From NCBI GenBank assembly GCA_963732765.1, contig CAVTAS010000010.1, forward strand, positions 124,001-188,000: DNA of 64,000 nucleotides. The letters run 5' to 3'. Positions 36,957-46,332 of the stretch are shown one piece after another; positions within the stretch are counted from its first letter, which is position 1; each line of letters begins with the position of its first letter. The position numbers and the translations under genes are program-made. Below the pieces are notes generated by a model. That model had not been told where the DNA came from and did no database searches. It saw only the letters and a list, made by a program, of their open reading frames with translations. Source of the stretch: JANYHF01 sp963732765. GTDB lineage: Bacteria; Pseudomonadota; Alphaproteobacteria; Rhizobiales; Hyphomicrobiaceae.

Positions 36957-37439
36957 ATGCAGCTGCTGATCGCTGCCGTTGGCAAGCTCAAGCAGGGTCC
37001 GGAACGTGACCTGGCCCTGCGCTACGCCAAGCGGATCGACGCGGCAGGTCCGGCCGTGGCGCTCGGTCCCGCAACTGTGACTGAGCTGGCAGAGAGCCGG
37101 GCGGCGACCGCTGATCTGCGCAAGGCAGATGAGGCCGAGCGGCTGTTGGCGGTGGCCGGCAAGGCCGAAGCGCTGTTCGTCCTCGATGAAGCGGGCAAGT
37201 CCCTCTCCAGCCGGCAGTTTGCCGATGCGCTCGGGAAACTGCGCGACGACGGCTGCGCACGCGCTGCCTTCCTGATCGGCGGCCCGGATGGCCATGGACC
37301 TGCCCTGCGCCTGAAGGCGACGCGCCTGCTGTCTTTCGGCCCTATGACCCTGCCGCACGCATTGGCCCGAATCGTCCTGTTGGAGCAAGTCTACCGGGCC
37401 GTGACGCTCCTCTCGGGCCATCCCTACCATCGCGACTGA
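36957..37439 (+). CDS. rlmH: 23S rRNA (pseudouridine1915-N3)-methyltransferase
   Basis: SPOUT-class enzyme that methylates pseudouridine 1915 of 23S rRNA in assembled ribosomes. The 160-residue protein shows the knot region LDEAGKSLSSRQFADAL, FLIGGPDGHGPALRLKA and the C-terminal LLEQVYRAVTLLSGHPYHRD, which is diagnostic. It is coupled to rsfS (1-base gap), the standard bacterial order. Length is normal. Confidence 0.95.
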   Translation: MQLLIAAVGKLKQGPERDLALRYAKRIDAAGPAVALGPATVTELAESRAATADLRKADEAERLLAVAGKAEALFVLDEAGKSLSSRQFADALGKLRDDGCARAAFLIGGPDGHGPALRLKATRLLSFGPMTLPHALARIVLLEQVYRAVTLLSGHPYHRD

Positions 37440-37531
37440 GATCCGCTGGCAGATTTGCCGCAATTGCAGATGATGAGCCGTTGGTGAAACAACTAAAGTC
37501 CCGGCGGGATCAAGGATTGGAATACGGTTCG

Positions 37532-38938
37532 ATGCAACTGAGAGGGACCATGCGCTGGGCGGCCACGATCGCTGTCTTGGCATGGGCCGTCGCCTCGGAC
37601 CCTGCCATGGCACAGACGGCCGAACCCGTATCGCCAGCCGCGCCCGTCCAGGACGGAGCGAACGGCTGGCAGCCTTCGGTCGATGATGCAGCACGCAGCG
37701 ATGCTGCCGAAGAGCTCGAGGCCAAGCAAAGGGCGCTGGAACTGGCGCGCCAGCGCGAGGCCAATCTTGAGGCAGGCATCGAGTTGCTCGCCAAGGAGCG
37801 CAGTCAACTCACCGAACAGCTGGTGACGACCGCCAAGAAAGTGCAGCAGAGCGAGGCTGATCTGTCGGGCGTGGAAGTCCGCTTGAAGGAGCTGACGGCT
37901 AAGGAAACCGTGTTGCGCGCTTCGCTGGCGCTGCAGCGTAGCGTCCTGGTCAAACTGCTGGCCGCGCTGCAGCGCATGGGCCGCGATCCACCACCGATCC
38001 TAATCACGGAGCGGGGCGACGCCCTCAGAATGGTGCGTAGCGCCATGCAGCTGACGACGGTGTTTCCACAGCTGAAGGACAAGGCCATTGCACTGGCGAC
38101 CGATCTGGCCGCACTCGACGCCACCATCGCAGGCATCAAGACACAGAGTGCGCAGCGCTTGGTGAACAAGGACCGCTTGCTGGAGGAACAGAACCGGCTG
38201 GACGCGCTGCTCAAGCAAAAACGGGACGAGTTGGAATCGCAGCAGGGCAATCTCGAACAGCTACGCGTGACCGTGAACGAACAGGCCAAATCGGTCGCCA
38301 ATCTCTCCGACCTGATCGCCAAATCCGATCGTGCGGTGGCGTTTCGCGGCACGTTGGGCGAGGGTGATAAGCAGCTGAAGGAACTACAACCCAGCGCCGA
38401 GCCCGATCCCCCGGCGGCCCCCGTCGAGTCCACCAAAGTGGCCGAAAACGAGACCGCAGTGAGCAAGCCTGTGATCCTGGGCAAGCTGCCGCCGGTACCC
38501 GGACAGGCCTTCGAGCGGGCCCGCGGCGCCCTGGTGGTGCCGGTCAAGGGTCAACGGATCTTGAAATTCGGTGATCCAACAAAGAATGTCGGCCGCTCGA
38601 AAGGTGAGGTATATACGACGCGTCCAGACGCCCAAATTACGTCACCCTGCAATGGTCTGGTGGTTTATGCAGGAGAGTTCAGAACCTTCGGTCAGATCTT
38701 GATAATCAACGCCGGTGGGGGTTATCATGTGCTTCTGGCCGGGCTCGGAAAGCTGGAAGCCAAGATCGGACAAGCCGTCGCGGCGGGCGAACCCGTCGGG
38801 AAAATGGGAGCTGGCGCAGGGTCCAGTGCTGTCACGGTCAACAGCACACCGGTGCTCTACGTCGAATTCCGCAGCAGAGACAAACCAATAAATCCCGGAC
38901 CCTGGTGGTCGGGCGAGGCGGAGAAAGTACAAGGATGA
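37532..38938 (+). CDS. EnvC-like murein hydrolase activator
   Basis: A periplasmic protein of the EnvC/LytM family: a signal peptide (WAATIAVLAWAVASDPAMAQ), a long coiled coil (about residues 70-280) and a C-terminal LytM (peptidase M23) domain. The LytM domain lacks the usual zinc ligands: GGYHVLLAGLG and LYVEFRSRD stand where active enzymes have HxH-type motifs. That degeneracy is expected of activators that switch on amidases at the septum. An ATG at 37550 is an alternative start. The stop overlaps the next gene (ATGA), indicating coupling with the S41 protease, as in other alphaproteobacteria. Confidence 0.87.
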   Translation: MQLRGTMRWAATIAVLAWAVASDPAMAQTAEPVSPAAPVQDGANGWQPSVDDAARSDAAEELEAKQRALELARQREANLEAGIELLAKERSQLTEQLVTTAKKVQQSEADLSGVEVRLKELTAKETVLRASLALQRSVLVKLLAALQRMGRDPPPILITERGDALRMVRSAMQLTTVFPQLKDKAIALATDLAALDATIAGIKTQSAQRLVNKDRLLEEQNRLDALLKQKRDELESQQGNLEQLRVTVNEQAKSVANLSDLIAKSDRAVAFRGTLGEGDKQLKELQPSAEPDPPAAPVESTKVAENETAVSKPVILGKLPPVPGQAFERARGALVVPVKGQRILKFGDPTKNVGRSKGEVYTTRPDAQITSPCNGLVVYAGEFRTFGQILIINAGGGYHVLLAGLGKLEAKIGQAVAAGEPVGKMGAGAGSSAVTVNSTPVLYVEFRSRDKPINPGPWWSGEAEKVQG

Positions 38939-40299
38939 TGCGCAAATCCGAAGTGGCGTTCTGGTCGTTCGTCGTGCTCTCGGCCCTGGCGGCGGGCACC
39001 ACGGCCATGAACCTTGCCAAATCCAGTCCCGCCTCGGCGTCCAACTCCGAGCTTTACAAGCAGCTCGACCTGTTCGGCGAAGTGTTTGAGCGCGTGCGCA
39101 CCGACTATGTCGACAAGCCGGAAGACGCCTCGCTGGTCGAAAGCGCCATCAACGGCATGCTGACCAACCTCGATCCGCATTCGTCGTACATGACCGCCAA
39201 GAGCTTCCGCGACATGCAGGTGCAGACGCGCGGCGAGTTCGGCGGCCTCGGCATCGAAGTGACGATGGAGAACGGCTTGGTCAAGGTCGTGTCGCCGATC
39301 GACGATACCCCGGCTGACAAAGCAGGTGTGCTGTCGGGCGACCTCATCACGGCGCTGGATGGCGAGCAAGTACAGGGCCTGACGCTGGAACAGGCGGTCG
39401 ACAAGATGCGCGGCCAGGTCAATTCGCCGATCACTCTGAGCATTCTGCGCAAGGGCAAGGACGCGCCGTTCGATATCAAAGTCGTGCGCGATGTCATCAA
39501 GATCAATCCGGTGAAGGCCAGCGTTGAGGACGACGTCGCCCTGATCCGCATGACCGCCTTCAACGAGCAGACCACCGAAGCGCTCAAGAAGGGCGTGGCG
39601 GATGTGAAGAAGAAGATCGGTTCCAAGCTGCGCGGTTATATCCTTGATCTGCGCAACAACCCCGGCGGCCTGCTTGATCAGGCGATCTCGGTGTCGGATG
39701 CGTTCCTGGAGAAGGGCGCAATCGTGATCACCCGTGGCCGTAACGACGAAGAGACCCAGCGCGCCAATGCCCGTCCCGGCGACATCACCGACGGCGCCAA
39801 GGTGATCGTGCTGGTCAACGGCGGCTCGGCTTCCGCCTCCGAAATCGTGGCCGGCGCGCTGCAGGACCACAAGCGGGCCGAGATTGTCGGGACGCGCTCG
39901 TTCGGCAAGGGCTCGGTGCAGACCATCATCCCGCTCGGCTCCAACGGTGCGCTGCGGCTGACCACGGCGCGTTACTACACACCGGCCAACCGCTCGATCC
40001 AGGCCAAGGGCATCGAGCCGGACATGCGCGTCGAGGAAGACGTGCCGGCCGAGATCAAGGCGCTGGAGAAGCCGCGTGGCGAGGCCAGCTTGCGTGGCCA
40101 CCTGAAGAATGCCGGTGAGAATGCCGCGCAGGATTCAGGTTCCTCGGCTTACGTTCCTGAGGACAAGACCAAGGACAAGCAGCTGATTTTCGCGCTCAAC
40201 CGTCTGCGCGGCACCGAGCAGGCCAAGACCGACGCGGCGGCTCCGGCGGCAGGCGAGGCTGGCAAGGCCGGCGCCGCGGCCACGCCGGTGCCGAACTGA
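38935..40299 (+). CDS. S41-family carboxy-terminal processing protease
   Basis: A 454-residue periplasmic serine protease of the CtpA/Prc type. An N-terminal hydrophobic anchor or signal (SFVVLSALAAGTTAMNLA) is followed by a PDZ domain (about residues 90-170; GLGIEVTMENGLVKVVSPID) and the S41 catalytic domain. The catalytic Ser is in LVNGGSASASEIVAGAL and the Lys in TRSFGKGSVQTI. These proteases trim C-termini of envelope proteins and peptidoglycan enzymes. It overlaps the end of the EnvC-like gene by four bases. Confidence 0.93.
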   Translation: MMRKSEVAFWSFVVLSALAAGTTAMNLAKSSPASASNSELYKQLDLFGEVFERVRTDYVDKPEDASLVESAINGMLTNLDPHSSYMTAKSFRDMQVQTRGEFGGLGIEVTMENGLVKVVSPIDDTPADKAGVLSGDLITALDGEQVQGLTLEQAVDKMRGQVNSPITLSILRKGKDAPFDIKVVRDVIKINPVKASVEDDVALIRMTAFNEQTTEALKKGVADVKKKIGSKLRGYILDLRNNPGGLLDQAISVSDAFLEKGAIVITRGRNDEETQRANARPGDITDGAKVIVLVNGGSASASEIVAGALQDHKRAEIVGTRSFGKGSVQTIIPLGSNGALRLTTARYYTPANRSIQAKGIEPDMRVEEDVPAEIKALEKPRGEASLRGHLKNAGENAAQDSGSSAYVPEDKTKDKQLIFALNRLRGTEQAKTDAAAPAAGEAGKAGAAATPVPN

Positions 40300-40423
40300 A
40301 GTCTGCTCTTCGGGCGGACCGATAGACCGGATTTCGATGGCGCTCCGTTCCCGGGGCGCCATTGCCAGGTTTCGAAAGGCGATGAGGTCAAGAGACCCGT
40401 ATGGCCCCCAATGAGTTGATGTT

Positions 40424-40897
40424 ATGCGCGCTCTGCTGACGACGGCCCTGGCGCTCGCCTTCCTGCTGATGGCTGGGATAACCTATGTCGCGGTCACGCA
40501 GGATCCGTTGGCGGGAGAACCACGTGCCTCGGTTGACGTATCGCCGCCCGATCTAGCCAACCTGCAGCCAAAGATCGTTCCGATACCGGCACCGGCGGAA
40601 GCTCCGGCACCGATGGCTGCGGCTCCCGCTCCGGCTGCCGCCGGCACCGCTGAGTCCACTGCGACGGGTGTCGAGGCCAACGCAGTGGCGCTGACGGTGC
40701 CCGCGACCGCCGACCAGCCACCGCAGCCGGTTGCCGAGGCTGCCAAACCTGTTGCCGACGTCGCCCGCGCGGCTGAAAATGCGGGCGCTCCGGTGCAGCC
40801 GGTGCCTGCGGCCAAACCGACCCCCGCTCCCGCCGCCGTGCCCGATCCCGTCGCCGACAACAGCGTCGAGGGTGCAATCGTCGTGATCCCGCAGTAG
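40424..40897 (+). CDS. Short Ala/Pro-rich membrane protein, possible remnant of a YibQ-like deacetylase
   Basis: A 157-residue protein with an N-terminal transmembrane segment (LLTTALALAFLLMAGITYVAV), then a conserved-looking TQDPLAGEPRASVDV and a low-complexity Ala/Pro region ending VEGAIVVIPQ. In many alphaproteobacteria the gene between the S41 protease and rppH encodes a 'divergent polysaccharide deacetylase' with this kind of N-terminus. Here the whole catalytic domain is absent, and the next 83 bases cannot hold it. It is either a truncated remnant or a stand-alone linker protein. Confidence 0.55.
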   Translation: MRALLTTALALAFLLMAGITYVAVTQDPLAGEPRASVDVSPPDLANLQPKIVPIPAPAEAPAPMAAAPAPAAAGTAESTATGVEANAVALTVPATADQPPQPVAEAAKPVADVARAAENAGAPVQPVPAAKPTPAPAAVPDPVADNSVEGAIVVIPQ

Positions 40898-40980
40898 GCC
40901 AACAGACACTTCCCGGTTGCCGAACGGCGTGCGATCGGGGCATCAGTGGCGAGAGGCCTGACCACGACCGGAGCACCCCC

Positions 40981-41478
40981 ATGAAAGATCCCAAGTCGCT
41001 GCCCTACCGCCCCTGCGTCGGCATCATGCTGATCAACCCCGCCGGTCACATCTGGCTCGGCCATCGCCTGGACGAGCCGAACGACGAGGGGACGGGGACG
41101 TGGTGGCAGATGCCCCAGGGTGGCATCGACCGCGACGAGGATCCGCGCAAAGCGGCCTTGCGCGAACTGCACGAGGAAACCTCTGTCCGCTCAGCCGAAG
41201 TCATCGCCGAGGCCAGCCGTTGGTACTCGTACGATCTGCCCACGCATCTGATCGGCAAATCGTTCGGCGGCCGCTATCGTGGCCAGACCCAACGCTGGTT
41301 CGCCATGCGTTTCACCGGCACCGACAGCGAAATCGACGTCCTCGATCCGCCAGGCGAGGAGGCCGAGTTCGATGCCTGGCGCTGGGCCCCGATCGACGAG
41401 GCCCTGACGCTGCTGGTGCCGTTCAAACGCGACGTCTATGCCCAAGTCATCGCCGAGTTCCGGCATCTGACGCGGTGA
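40981..41478 (+). CDS. rppH: RNA pyrophosphohydrolase
   Basis: Nudix hydrolase that removes pyrophosphate from the 5' end of transcripts to trigger decay. The 165-residue protein has LPYRPCVGIMLINPAGHIWLG at the start, a perfect Nudix box from GGIDRDEDPRKAALRELHEE to TSV (about residues 46-68), and WYSYDLPTHLIGK with the FGGRYRGQTQRWFAM strand typical of RppH. Length is standard. It ends 16 bp before the convergent DUF900 gene. Confidence 0.94.
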   Translation: MKDPKSLPYRPCVGIMLINPAGHIWLGHRLDEPNDEGTGTWWQMPQGGIDRDEDPRKAALRELHEETSVRSAEVIAEASRWYSYDLPTHLIGKSFGGRYRGQTQRWFAMRFTGTDSEIDVLDPPGEEAEFDAWRWAPIDEALTLLVPFKRDVYAQVIAEFRHLTR

Positions 41479-41493
41479 CGCCGGGTCGCCTTT

Positions 41494-43248
41494 TCACGTC
41501 ATCCGCCGCGCCGATATTGCGGCGTACACTTCGGTCAGCGGCCGCTGCACCACGCTCCAGCAGGGCGCGCCGCCTGGTGTGGTGGCCGCGGCCAACGTCA
41601 GCCCGCGGTTGGCGGCGCGCTCGCCCAGGTTCAGCAGGTAACACAAGTCCGCGATCACGGATTCACTGTCGCCGTAGTAGCTGTGGCCCAAGCTGCTGAG
41701 GTCGGCCGAGGTGGCGTCGATCACCTCGATGCCAGCTGGCACAGTCAGCAGCGACTGGAAATCGCCAACCCGAGGGTTGCTGTGCGCCCCCGCCGAGGCG
41801 CCGATGGCCTGGTCCTTGGTCGAAGCATACAGCGTTACGCGGGCGGCAAACTTGGTCAGGCGCGGCGCGATGATCTCGTTGAACACCCCGGTATCGATAT
41901 CGGGAGCGGTCAGGATCACCTCGCCGATCCGTGGCTTCAAGTGCGCCGTCGAGACCGAATCCAGCATCTGTAGCGCTTCCGTCACCAGGCGGTTGCCCAT
42001 CGAATGGGCGATCACGTGCAGGGTTTGCGCCCCCGACTTCTCCAGCACATCTTGCAGGAAGGCGCGCAGGCGGTGCTTGCTGAGTTCGGCGTTGCCTTCC
42101 GATGTCGTGTAGGCCGTGAGCGGTGCGCTCATGATGTCCGGCGTCGGCCAGGAAAAGAAGATCGGTGCGCCCTCGAAACGCAGGTCGTACGCCATTTGTG
42201 CGGTGCGCCGCGCGGCGTCGGCGAACGAAACGCTGAACCCATGCACGAACACGAAGGCGTCCTTCTTGCTCGAACGGGCGACCGCTTGCGAAAGCGTCGA
42301 AAAAAACAGTGCTGGCTGCTGCGCCGTGAGGCTCACGACCATCACATGCTGGTCAGGGGTTCGCTCTTGACCGGTGGTCCACTGCCACCAGGTTCTGTCT
42401 TCCAGCCCGCCGACGACATGCTTCTTGGGGATAGATACGGTGCAGACGCCGTAACTCACCGTGCCGGATGCCGCCGTGGTGTCTGCCCGTTCGTGAGTGT
42501 AGCGGGCACCGGGGTTGGACGGCGTTTCGCCGACATCGCGCCGGTCGGTGCCGTAGTGGACGGTGACGGCGACGTGGTCGCCCTTGTCAACGCCAACCGG
42601 AGCACTAACGGTTGGAGCACCCGCAACTGGCGCGCCGGCGGCCGGCTCGCGAGCGATGGTCGCCGCCCGCTCCTGCATCGGGGCCGGCGCCGCAGCGGAC
42701 GGCTGGGCAATCGAAGGGGCTGGCTTAGGCTGCAAGGTCTCGCGGATGGCCGCTTCGCGCCGGCGGCGGTCGTCCTCCAACATGCGTCTTGCGATTTCTG
42801 CGGCTGACACTGCGGTCCCGGCCGCTGCGGCCGCGCCAACGCCGGTCACGGTGGTACGGTCCGGGGCTGGCCGGTCGAGTTCGGTGGGCAAACGCTGCTC
42901 GCGTATGGGTGCCGAGGCGGACCCGATGCCTTCGGTACGCCTGGGCGGCGGCGCGGGCGCGGGTGATGGCCGCTGCACGGGCTGTTCCGGTGTAATCGTC
43001 GGTCGTGGTGCTTCGGTCTTGGGCGCTTCGGGCTGAGCTGCTTCAACCGCTGTTTTGCGCGGGAACGGCGTCTGGGGACGCGGCGCACCCGGTGCCGACG
43101 AAGGCCCACGGGGCCTGGCCGACTGGTTTTTTTCCCTCCAATCGCGGGCCCGCAATACAATCGCTATGACAGCCGCCGCAATCGCGATAATGGCGACAAT
43201 CAGCAACGCGACCCAGCCGCCGGACAACTCGAACAAATCGGTGAACAT
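41494..43248 (-). CDS. DUF900 alpha/beta hydrolase, membrane-anchored
   Basis: A 584-residue protein with an N-terminal transmembrane helix (VALLIVAIIAIAAAVIAIVL), a long Pro/Ala/Arg-rich linker (residues about 40-240) and a C-terminal DUF900 alpha/beta hydrolase. It shows AFVFVHGFSVSFADAARR (oxyanion region), the nucleophile serine in HVIAHSMGNRLV and a late VGDFQSLL. A lipase or esterase activity is inferred; the substrate is unknown. The linker probably spans the periplasm. It stands alone and converges with rppH. Confidence 0.82.
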   Translation of the reverse strand: MFTDLFELSGGWVALLIVAIIAIAAAVIAIVLRARDWREKNQSARPRGPSSAPGAPRPQTPFPRKTAVEAAQPEAPKTEAPRPTITPEQPVQRPSPAPAPPPRRTEGIGSASAPIREQRLPTELDRPAPDRTTVTGVGAAAAAGTAVSAAEIARRMLEDDRRRREAAIRETLQPKPAPSIAQPSAAAPAPMQERAATIAREPAAGAPVAGAPTVSAPVGVDKGDHVAVTVHYGTDRRDVGETPSNPGARYTHERADTTAASGTVSYGVCTVSIPKKHVVGGLEDRTWWQWTTGQERTPDQHVMVVSLTAQQPALFFSTLSQAVARSSKKDAFVFVHGFSVSFADAARRTAQMAYDLRFEGAPIFFSWPTPDIMSAPLTAYTTSEGNAELSKHRLRAFLQDVLEKSGAQTLHVIAHSMGNRLVTEALQMLDSVSTAHLKPRIGEVILTAPDIDTGVFNEIIAPRLTKFAARVTLYASTKDQAIGASAGAHSNPRVGDFQSLLTVPAGIEVIDATSADLSSLGHSYYGDSESVIADLCYLLNLGERAANRGLTLAAATTPGGAPCWSVVQRPLTEVYAAISARRMT

Positions 43249-43628
43249 CTACGCCTCCCTCATCGCAACCTGGGCGCAGGCTACCTTATCCCGGTGACAT
43301 GCGTAAGGTCACTTATGCCGGCCAACGAAAAACCCGGTCACGCCACCAATCGAACGATCGGTGCAAGTGGAATGCGACGCCGGGCACCTTGAGCGGTGAA
43401 GGTCACCGGCAACATCCCCACGACTATGAAACGGGCGCCTGCTTGAGCCGTGCTGCTCGGCCGGTTGCCTCAGGTTGCGGCCGGGAGGGCGAACCCTGCC
43501 CGCCGGAGCCTGGGCGTCCAGCGTTGCGGCGCGGCGGTATCCGCAGGACGCGCGGAGCCTCATCGTCGCTTGCCCGAAGGCGGGGGAAGCTGCCGGCTTC
43601 CCGTGTTGGAATCCCTGGTACAGAGGGA
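43249..43628. other. Gap between the hydrolase and the tRNA genes
   Basis: About 380 bases. Open frames exist on both strands, but their products are Arg/Gly/Pro-rich without any family signature, so I do not call a gene. No repeat family from elsewhere in the window is recognised here. Confidence 0.3.
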
Positions 43629-43699
43629 AGGCGACTTAGGAGTTCGAACCTAAGACACCCGGATTAACAGTCCGGTGCTCTACCATTGAGCTAGTCGCA
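43629..43699 (-). tRNA. tRNA-Asn (anticodon GTT), atypical T loop and acceptor
   Basis: The reverse strand has a D arm (GCTC...GAGC), an anticodon stem CCGGA/TCCGG around the loop CTGTTAA (anticodon GTT) and a T stem TTAGG/CCTAA. The T loop, TTCGAACT, is one base too long. Only five acceptor pairs (GCGAC/GTCGC) are clear, and no CCA is encoded. Either a single-base insertion error affects this tRNA or it is decaying. Confidence 0.7.
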
Positions 43700-43772
43700 T
43701 GGTGGACCTGAAGGGACTCGAACCCCCGACATCCCGGGGAACCCGGGCGCTCTACCGCTGAGCTACAGACCC
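43700..43772 (-). tRNA. tRNA-like gene with shortened anticodon arm (possibly Gly)
   Basis: Reading the reverse strand: acceptor GGGTCTG/CAGGTCC with an A discriminator and encoded CCA, D arm GCTC/GAGC, and T arm GGGGG-TTCGAGT-CCCTT. The anticodon arm has only 15 bases (CCCGG-GTTCC-CCGGG) instead of 17, leaving a five-base loop. If U33 is the second T of the loop, the anticodon would be near TCC/CCC (Gly), but this is unreliable. Total 73 nt. Probably an assembly indel or a pseudo-tRNA. Confidence 0.6.
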
Positions 43773-44021
43773 TGCCCGTTTCAAGCGGAACACAGCAGCC
43801 GCAAAGCGGCGTGCGCCAGCCGGGACTCGACGAGCCCGGACACGAGGCGAAAAACAGGCGCGCTCAGTAGAGGCAAAAACGCAAGCGAAGTCCAGCGGGC
43901 GGCGACTGGCCGGGGAGTATCTGTTGAGCGATCCGGTGCGTTCCGGTTGGCCCAAGACTTGACTTGGGTGAGCCCCGCGTGCTCATCCCGCCCCAAGATA
44001 TCAACGCAGGGTGCCGTACAC

Positions 44022-44968
44022 ATGACCGTCGCATTTCTGTTTCCGGGCCAGGGTAGCCAGGCCGTGGGTATGGGCAAGGCGCTGGCCGAGGCGTTTCCCG
44101 AGGCGCGCGCCGTGTTCGCCGAGGTCGACGATGCGCTGGGCGAGCCGCTGTCGCAGATGATCTGGAGAGGGCCCGGCCGAGACGCTGACGCTGACGCAGA
44201 ACGCGCAGCCGGCGCTGATGGCGATGTCGCTGGCGGTGATGCGTGTGCTGGAGGCCAGGGGCGTCAATCTGAAATCCCAGGTGGCCTGCGTGGCGGGCCA
44301 TTCGCTCGGCGAGTATTCGGCACTGGCCGCGGCCGGCGCGCTCTCCATCGCCGATACCGCCCGCCTGCTGCGCTTGCGCGGCAAGGCCATGCAGGCGGCG
44401 GTTCCGGTCGGGCAGGGGGCCATGGCCGCGCTGCTCGGGATCGATGCCGAGGGCGCGCTCAAGGCGGCCGCGGAAGCCGCGCAAGGCGAGGTCTGCCAGG
44501 TCGCCAACGACAACGATCCCGGCCAGGTGGTGATCAGCGGATCCAAGGCCGCTGTCGAGCGCGCCGGCGAGATCGCCAAGAAATACGGCGCCAAGCGCGC
44601 CATGATGCTGAATGTCAGCGCCCCCTTCCATTGCGCGCTGATGCAGCCGGCGGCCGATGCCATGCGCGACGGCGCTGGCCAAGGTGACGCTCCACAAGCC
44701 GGTCGTGCCGGTGATCGCCAACGTGCTGGCCGGCCCGATCAGCGATCCCGACGAGATCCGCAAGCGGCTGGTCGAGCAGGTGACGGGCACCGTGCGCTGG
44801 CGCGAATCGGTGGCCGCGATGGCCGCGTCCGGCGTCACGCATGTCTATGAGATTGGTGCGGGCAAGGTACTGTGCGGCCTGGCCAAGCGCATCGTCGCGA
44901 CGCTGGACGCCAAGCCCGTCGGCACGCCCGAAGATATCGAGGCGGCGCTGGCTGCCCTGAAATCATAG
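44022..44968 (+). CDS. fabD: Malonyl-CoA:ACP transacylase, two frameshifts
   Basis: Loads malonate from CoA onto ACP for type II fatty acid synthesis. The start TVAFLFPGQGSQAVGMGKAL and the nucleophile motif VAGHSLGEYSAL are diagnostic, as are NDNDPGQVVISGS and VSAPFHCALMQPA. The frame breaks near 44172 (an extra A in CTGGAGAGGG) and near 44669 (an extra C in CGCGACGGCG). Joining three frames gives a complete protein ending AALAALKS at 44968. Since FabD is essential and everything else is conserved, base-calling errors are the likely cause. Confidence 0.93.
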
Positions 44969-44986
44969 CAAGAGAAAGATCACCGG

Positions 44987-45732
44987 ATGTTTGAATTCGA
45001 TCTGACGGGCAAAGGCGCGCTGGTGACGGGCGCTTCGGGCGGTATCGGCGAGGCGATCGCGCGCGCGCTTGCATGCCAAAGGGCGCGACGGTGGCCATTT
45101 CCGGTACCAAGCGCGAGAAACTGGATGCGCTGGCCGCCAACCTGGGCAGCCGCGTTCACGTCACGCCATGCGATCTGTCGGACCGCGCCGCCGTCGCTAA
45201 ACTGGCCGGCGAAGCAGAGAAGGCGCTGGGCACGCTGGACATTCTCGTTAACAACGCCGGCATCACCAAAGACAACCTCTTTATGATGATGAAAGACGAC
45301 GAGTGGGACAAGGTGATCGGGGTCAACCTCACCTCCACCTTCACGCTCATCAAGGGCGCCATCCGTGGCATGATGCGGCGCAAGTACGGGCGCGTCGTCA
45401 ACATCACCAGCATCAGCGGCGTGATCGGCAATCCGGGACAAGCCAACTACGCCGCCTCCAAGGCCGGCCTGATCGGCATGACCAAATCGATGGCGCGCGA
45501 AGTCGCCTCGCGCAACATCACCCTCAACTGCATTGCTCCCGGCTTTATCAAAACCGCCATGACCGATGCGCTGAACGAACAGCAGACAGCTGCCATTGCC
45601 CAGCATATCCCGAGCGGCGAGTTCGGCCTGCCGAACGATATCGCGGCGGCGGCGGTGTTCCTGGCCAGCACCGAAGCGCGCTACATCACGGGGCAGACCA
45701 TCCACGTCAACGGCGGCATGCTCATGGTCTGA
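44987..45732 (+). CDS. fabG: 3-oxoacyl-ACP reductase, frameshifted near the N-terminus
   Basis: NADPH-dependent short-chain dehydrogenase of fatty acid elongation. It begins with FDLTGKGALVTGASGGIGEAI (cofactor loop). After a disturbance at 45070-45083 (two likely single-base insertions in a GC/GGG-rich stretch) it continues as GATVAISGTKREKLDALA, DILVNNAGITKDNLF and the Ser...Tyr-x3-Lys catalytic set (ITSISGVIGNPGQANYAASKAG), ending HVNGGMLMV. Corrected length is about 247, normal for FabG. It lies 18 bases after fabD. Confidence 0.93.
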
Positions 45733-46019
45733 GCCGAAAATGCCGCAGTGAAACAGGCAAATAGCTGGGGACTGTGACGCGTCGACCCCTCCGGCGCTCG
45801 CTGGTAATGCAAAACCATCTATGGTACCAAGCGCGTGTTTTTTGGGGGGCACGTAGGGTCAGGCAGCGCTTGCCTGCGCGCACACGTTGAGTGACTGTCC
45901 TGAGGCAGGATGGCGTAGCCGTCTTGGGTCAGGATGGCGCAGGCTGGCGTTCGAAGCCGAAAAGTGGCATGGCGTCAGGCGAACTTTCAAAACTTTCGGA
46001 ACTCTACGAGGACACAAGA
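45733..46019 (+). other. Leader region of acpP
   Basis: A 287-base gap between fabG and acpP. It contains a short direct repeat, CAGGATGGCG at 45906-45915 and 45930-45939 (24-base period), and a GTTTTTTGGGGGG tract near 45837. No gene is recognised. Because acpP is usually expressed far above its neighbours, an internal promoter is expected here, but I cannot fix its position. Confidence 0.35.
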
Positions 46020-46265
46020 ATGAGCGACGTTGCAGATCGGGTGAAGAAGATTGTCATCCAGCACCTTGGTGTCGAAGCCGACAAGGTGACCGACAATGCC
46101 AGCTTCATCGACGATCTTGGCGCGGACAGCCTGGATACGGTTGAGCTGGTGATGGCGTTCGAGGAGGAGTTCGGCTGCGAGATCCCCGATGACGCCGCCG
46201 AGACTATTCTCACCGTCGGCGACGCCGTGAAGTTCCTCGACAAGCACGCCGCCAAGGCAAGCTGA
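46020..46265 (+). CDS. acpP: Acyl carrier protein
   Basis: An 81-residue acidic carrier protein holding acyl chains on 4'-phosphopantetheine during fatty acid synthesis. The attachment serine is Ser37 in DDLGADSLDTVELVMAFEEE, and the flanking DKVTDNASFI and CEIPDDAAETILTVGDAV are typical. The ATG at 46020 follows CTACGAGGACACAAGA, with GAGGA as the ribosome binding site. The order fabG-acpP-fabF is standard. Confidence 0.97.
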   Translation: MSDVADRVKKIVIQHLGVEADKVTDNASFIDDLGADSLDTVELVMAFEEEFGCEIPDDAAETILTVGDAVKFLDKHAAKAS

Positions 46266-46332
46266 ACATCGACGCGGGCCGTCCAAACGGGCGCGCCCGC
46301 GCTTTCCATTTTTGACACATCGAGTGGTTGTC

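Noticed and set aside
43299..43667. Plus-strand open frame upstream of the tRNA genes
   Set aside because: It runs into the tRNA-Asn, is Arg/Gly/Pro-rich and has no recognisable domain or ribosome binding site.
45837..45850. T6/G6 tract before acpP as a terminator
   Set aside because: No stable stem precedes the T run in either direction.
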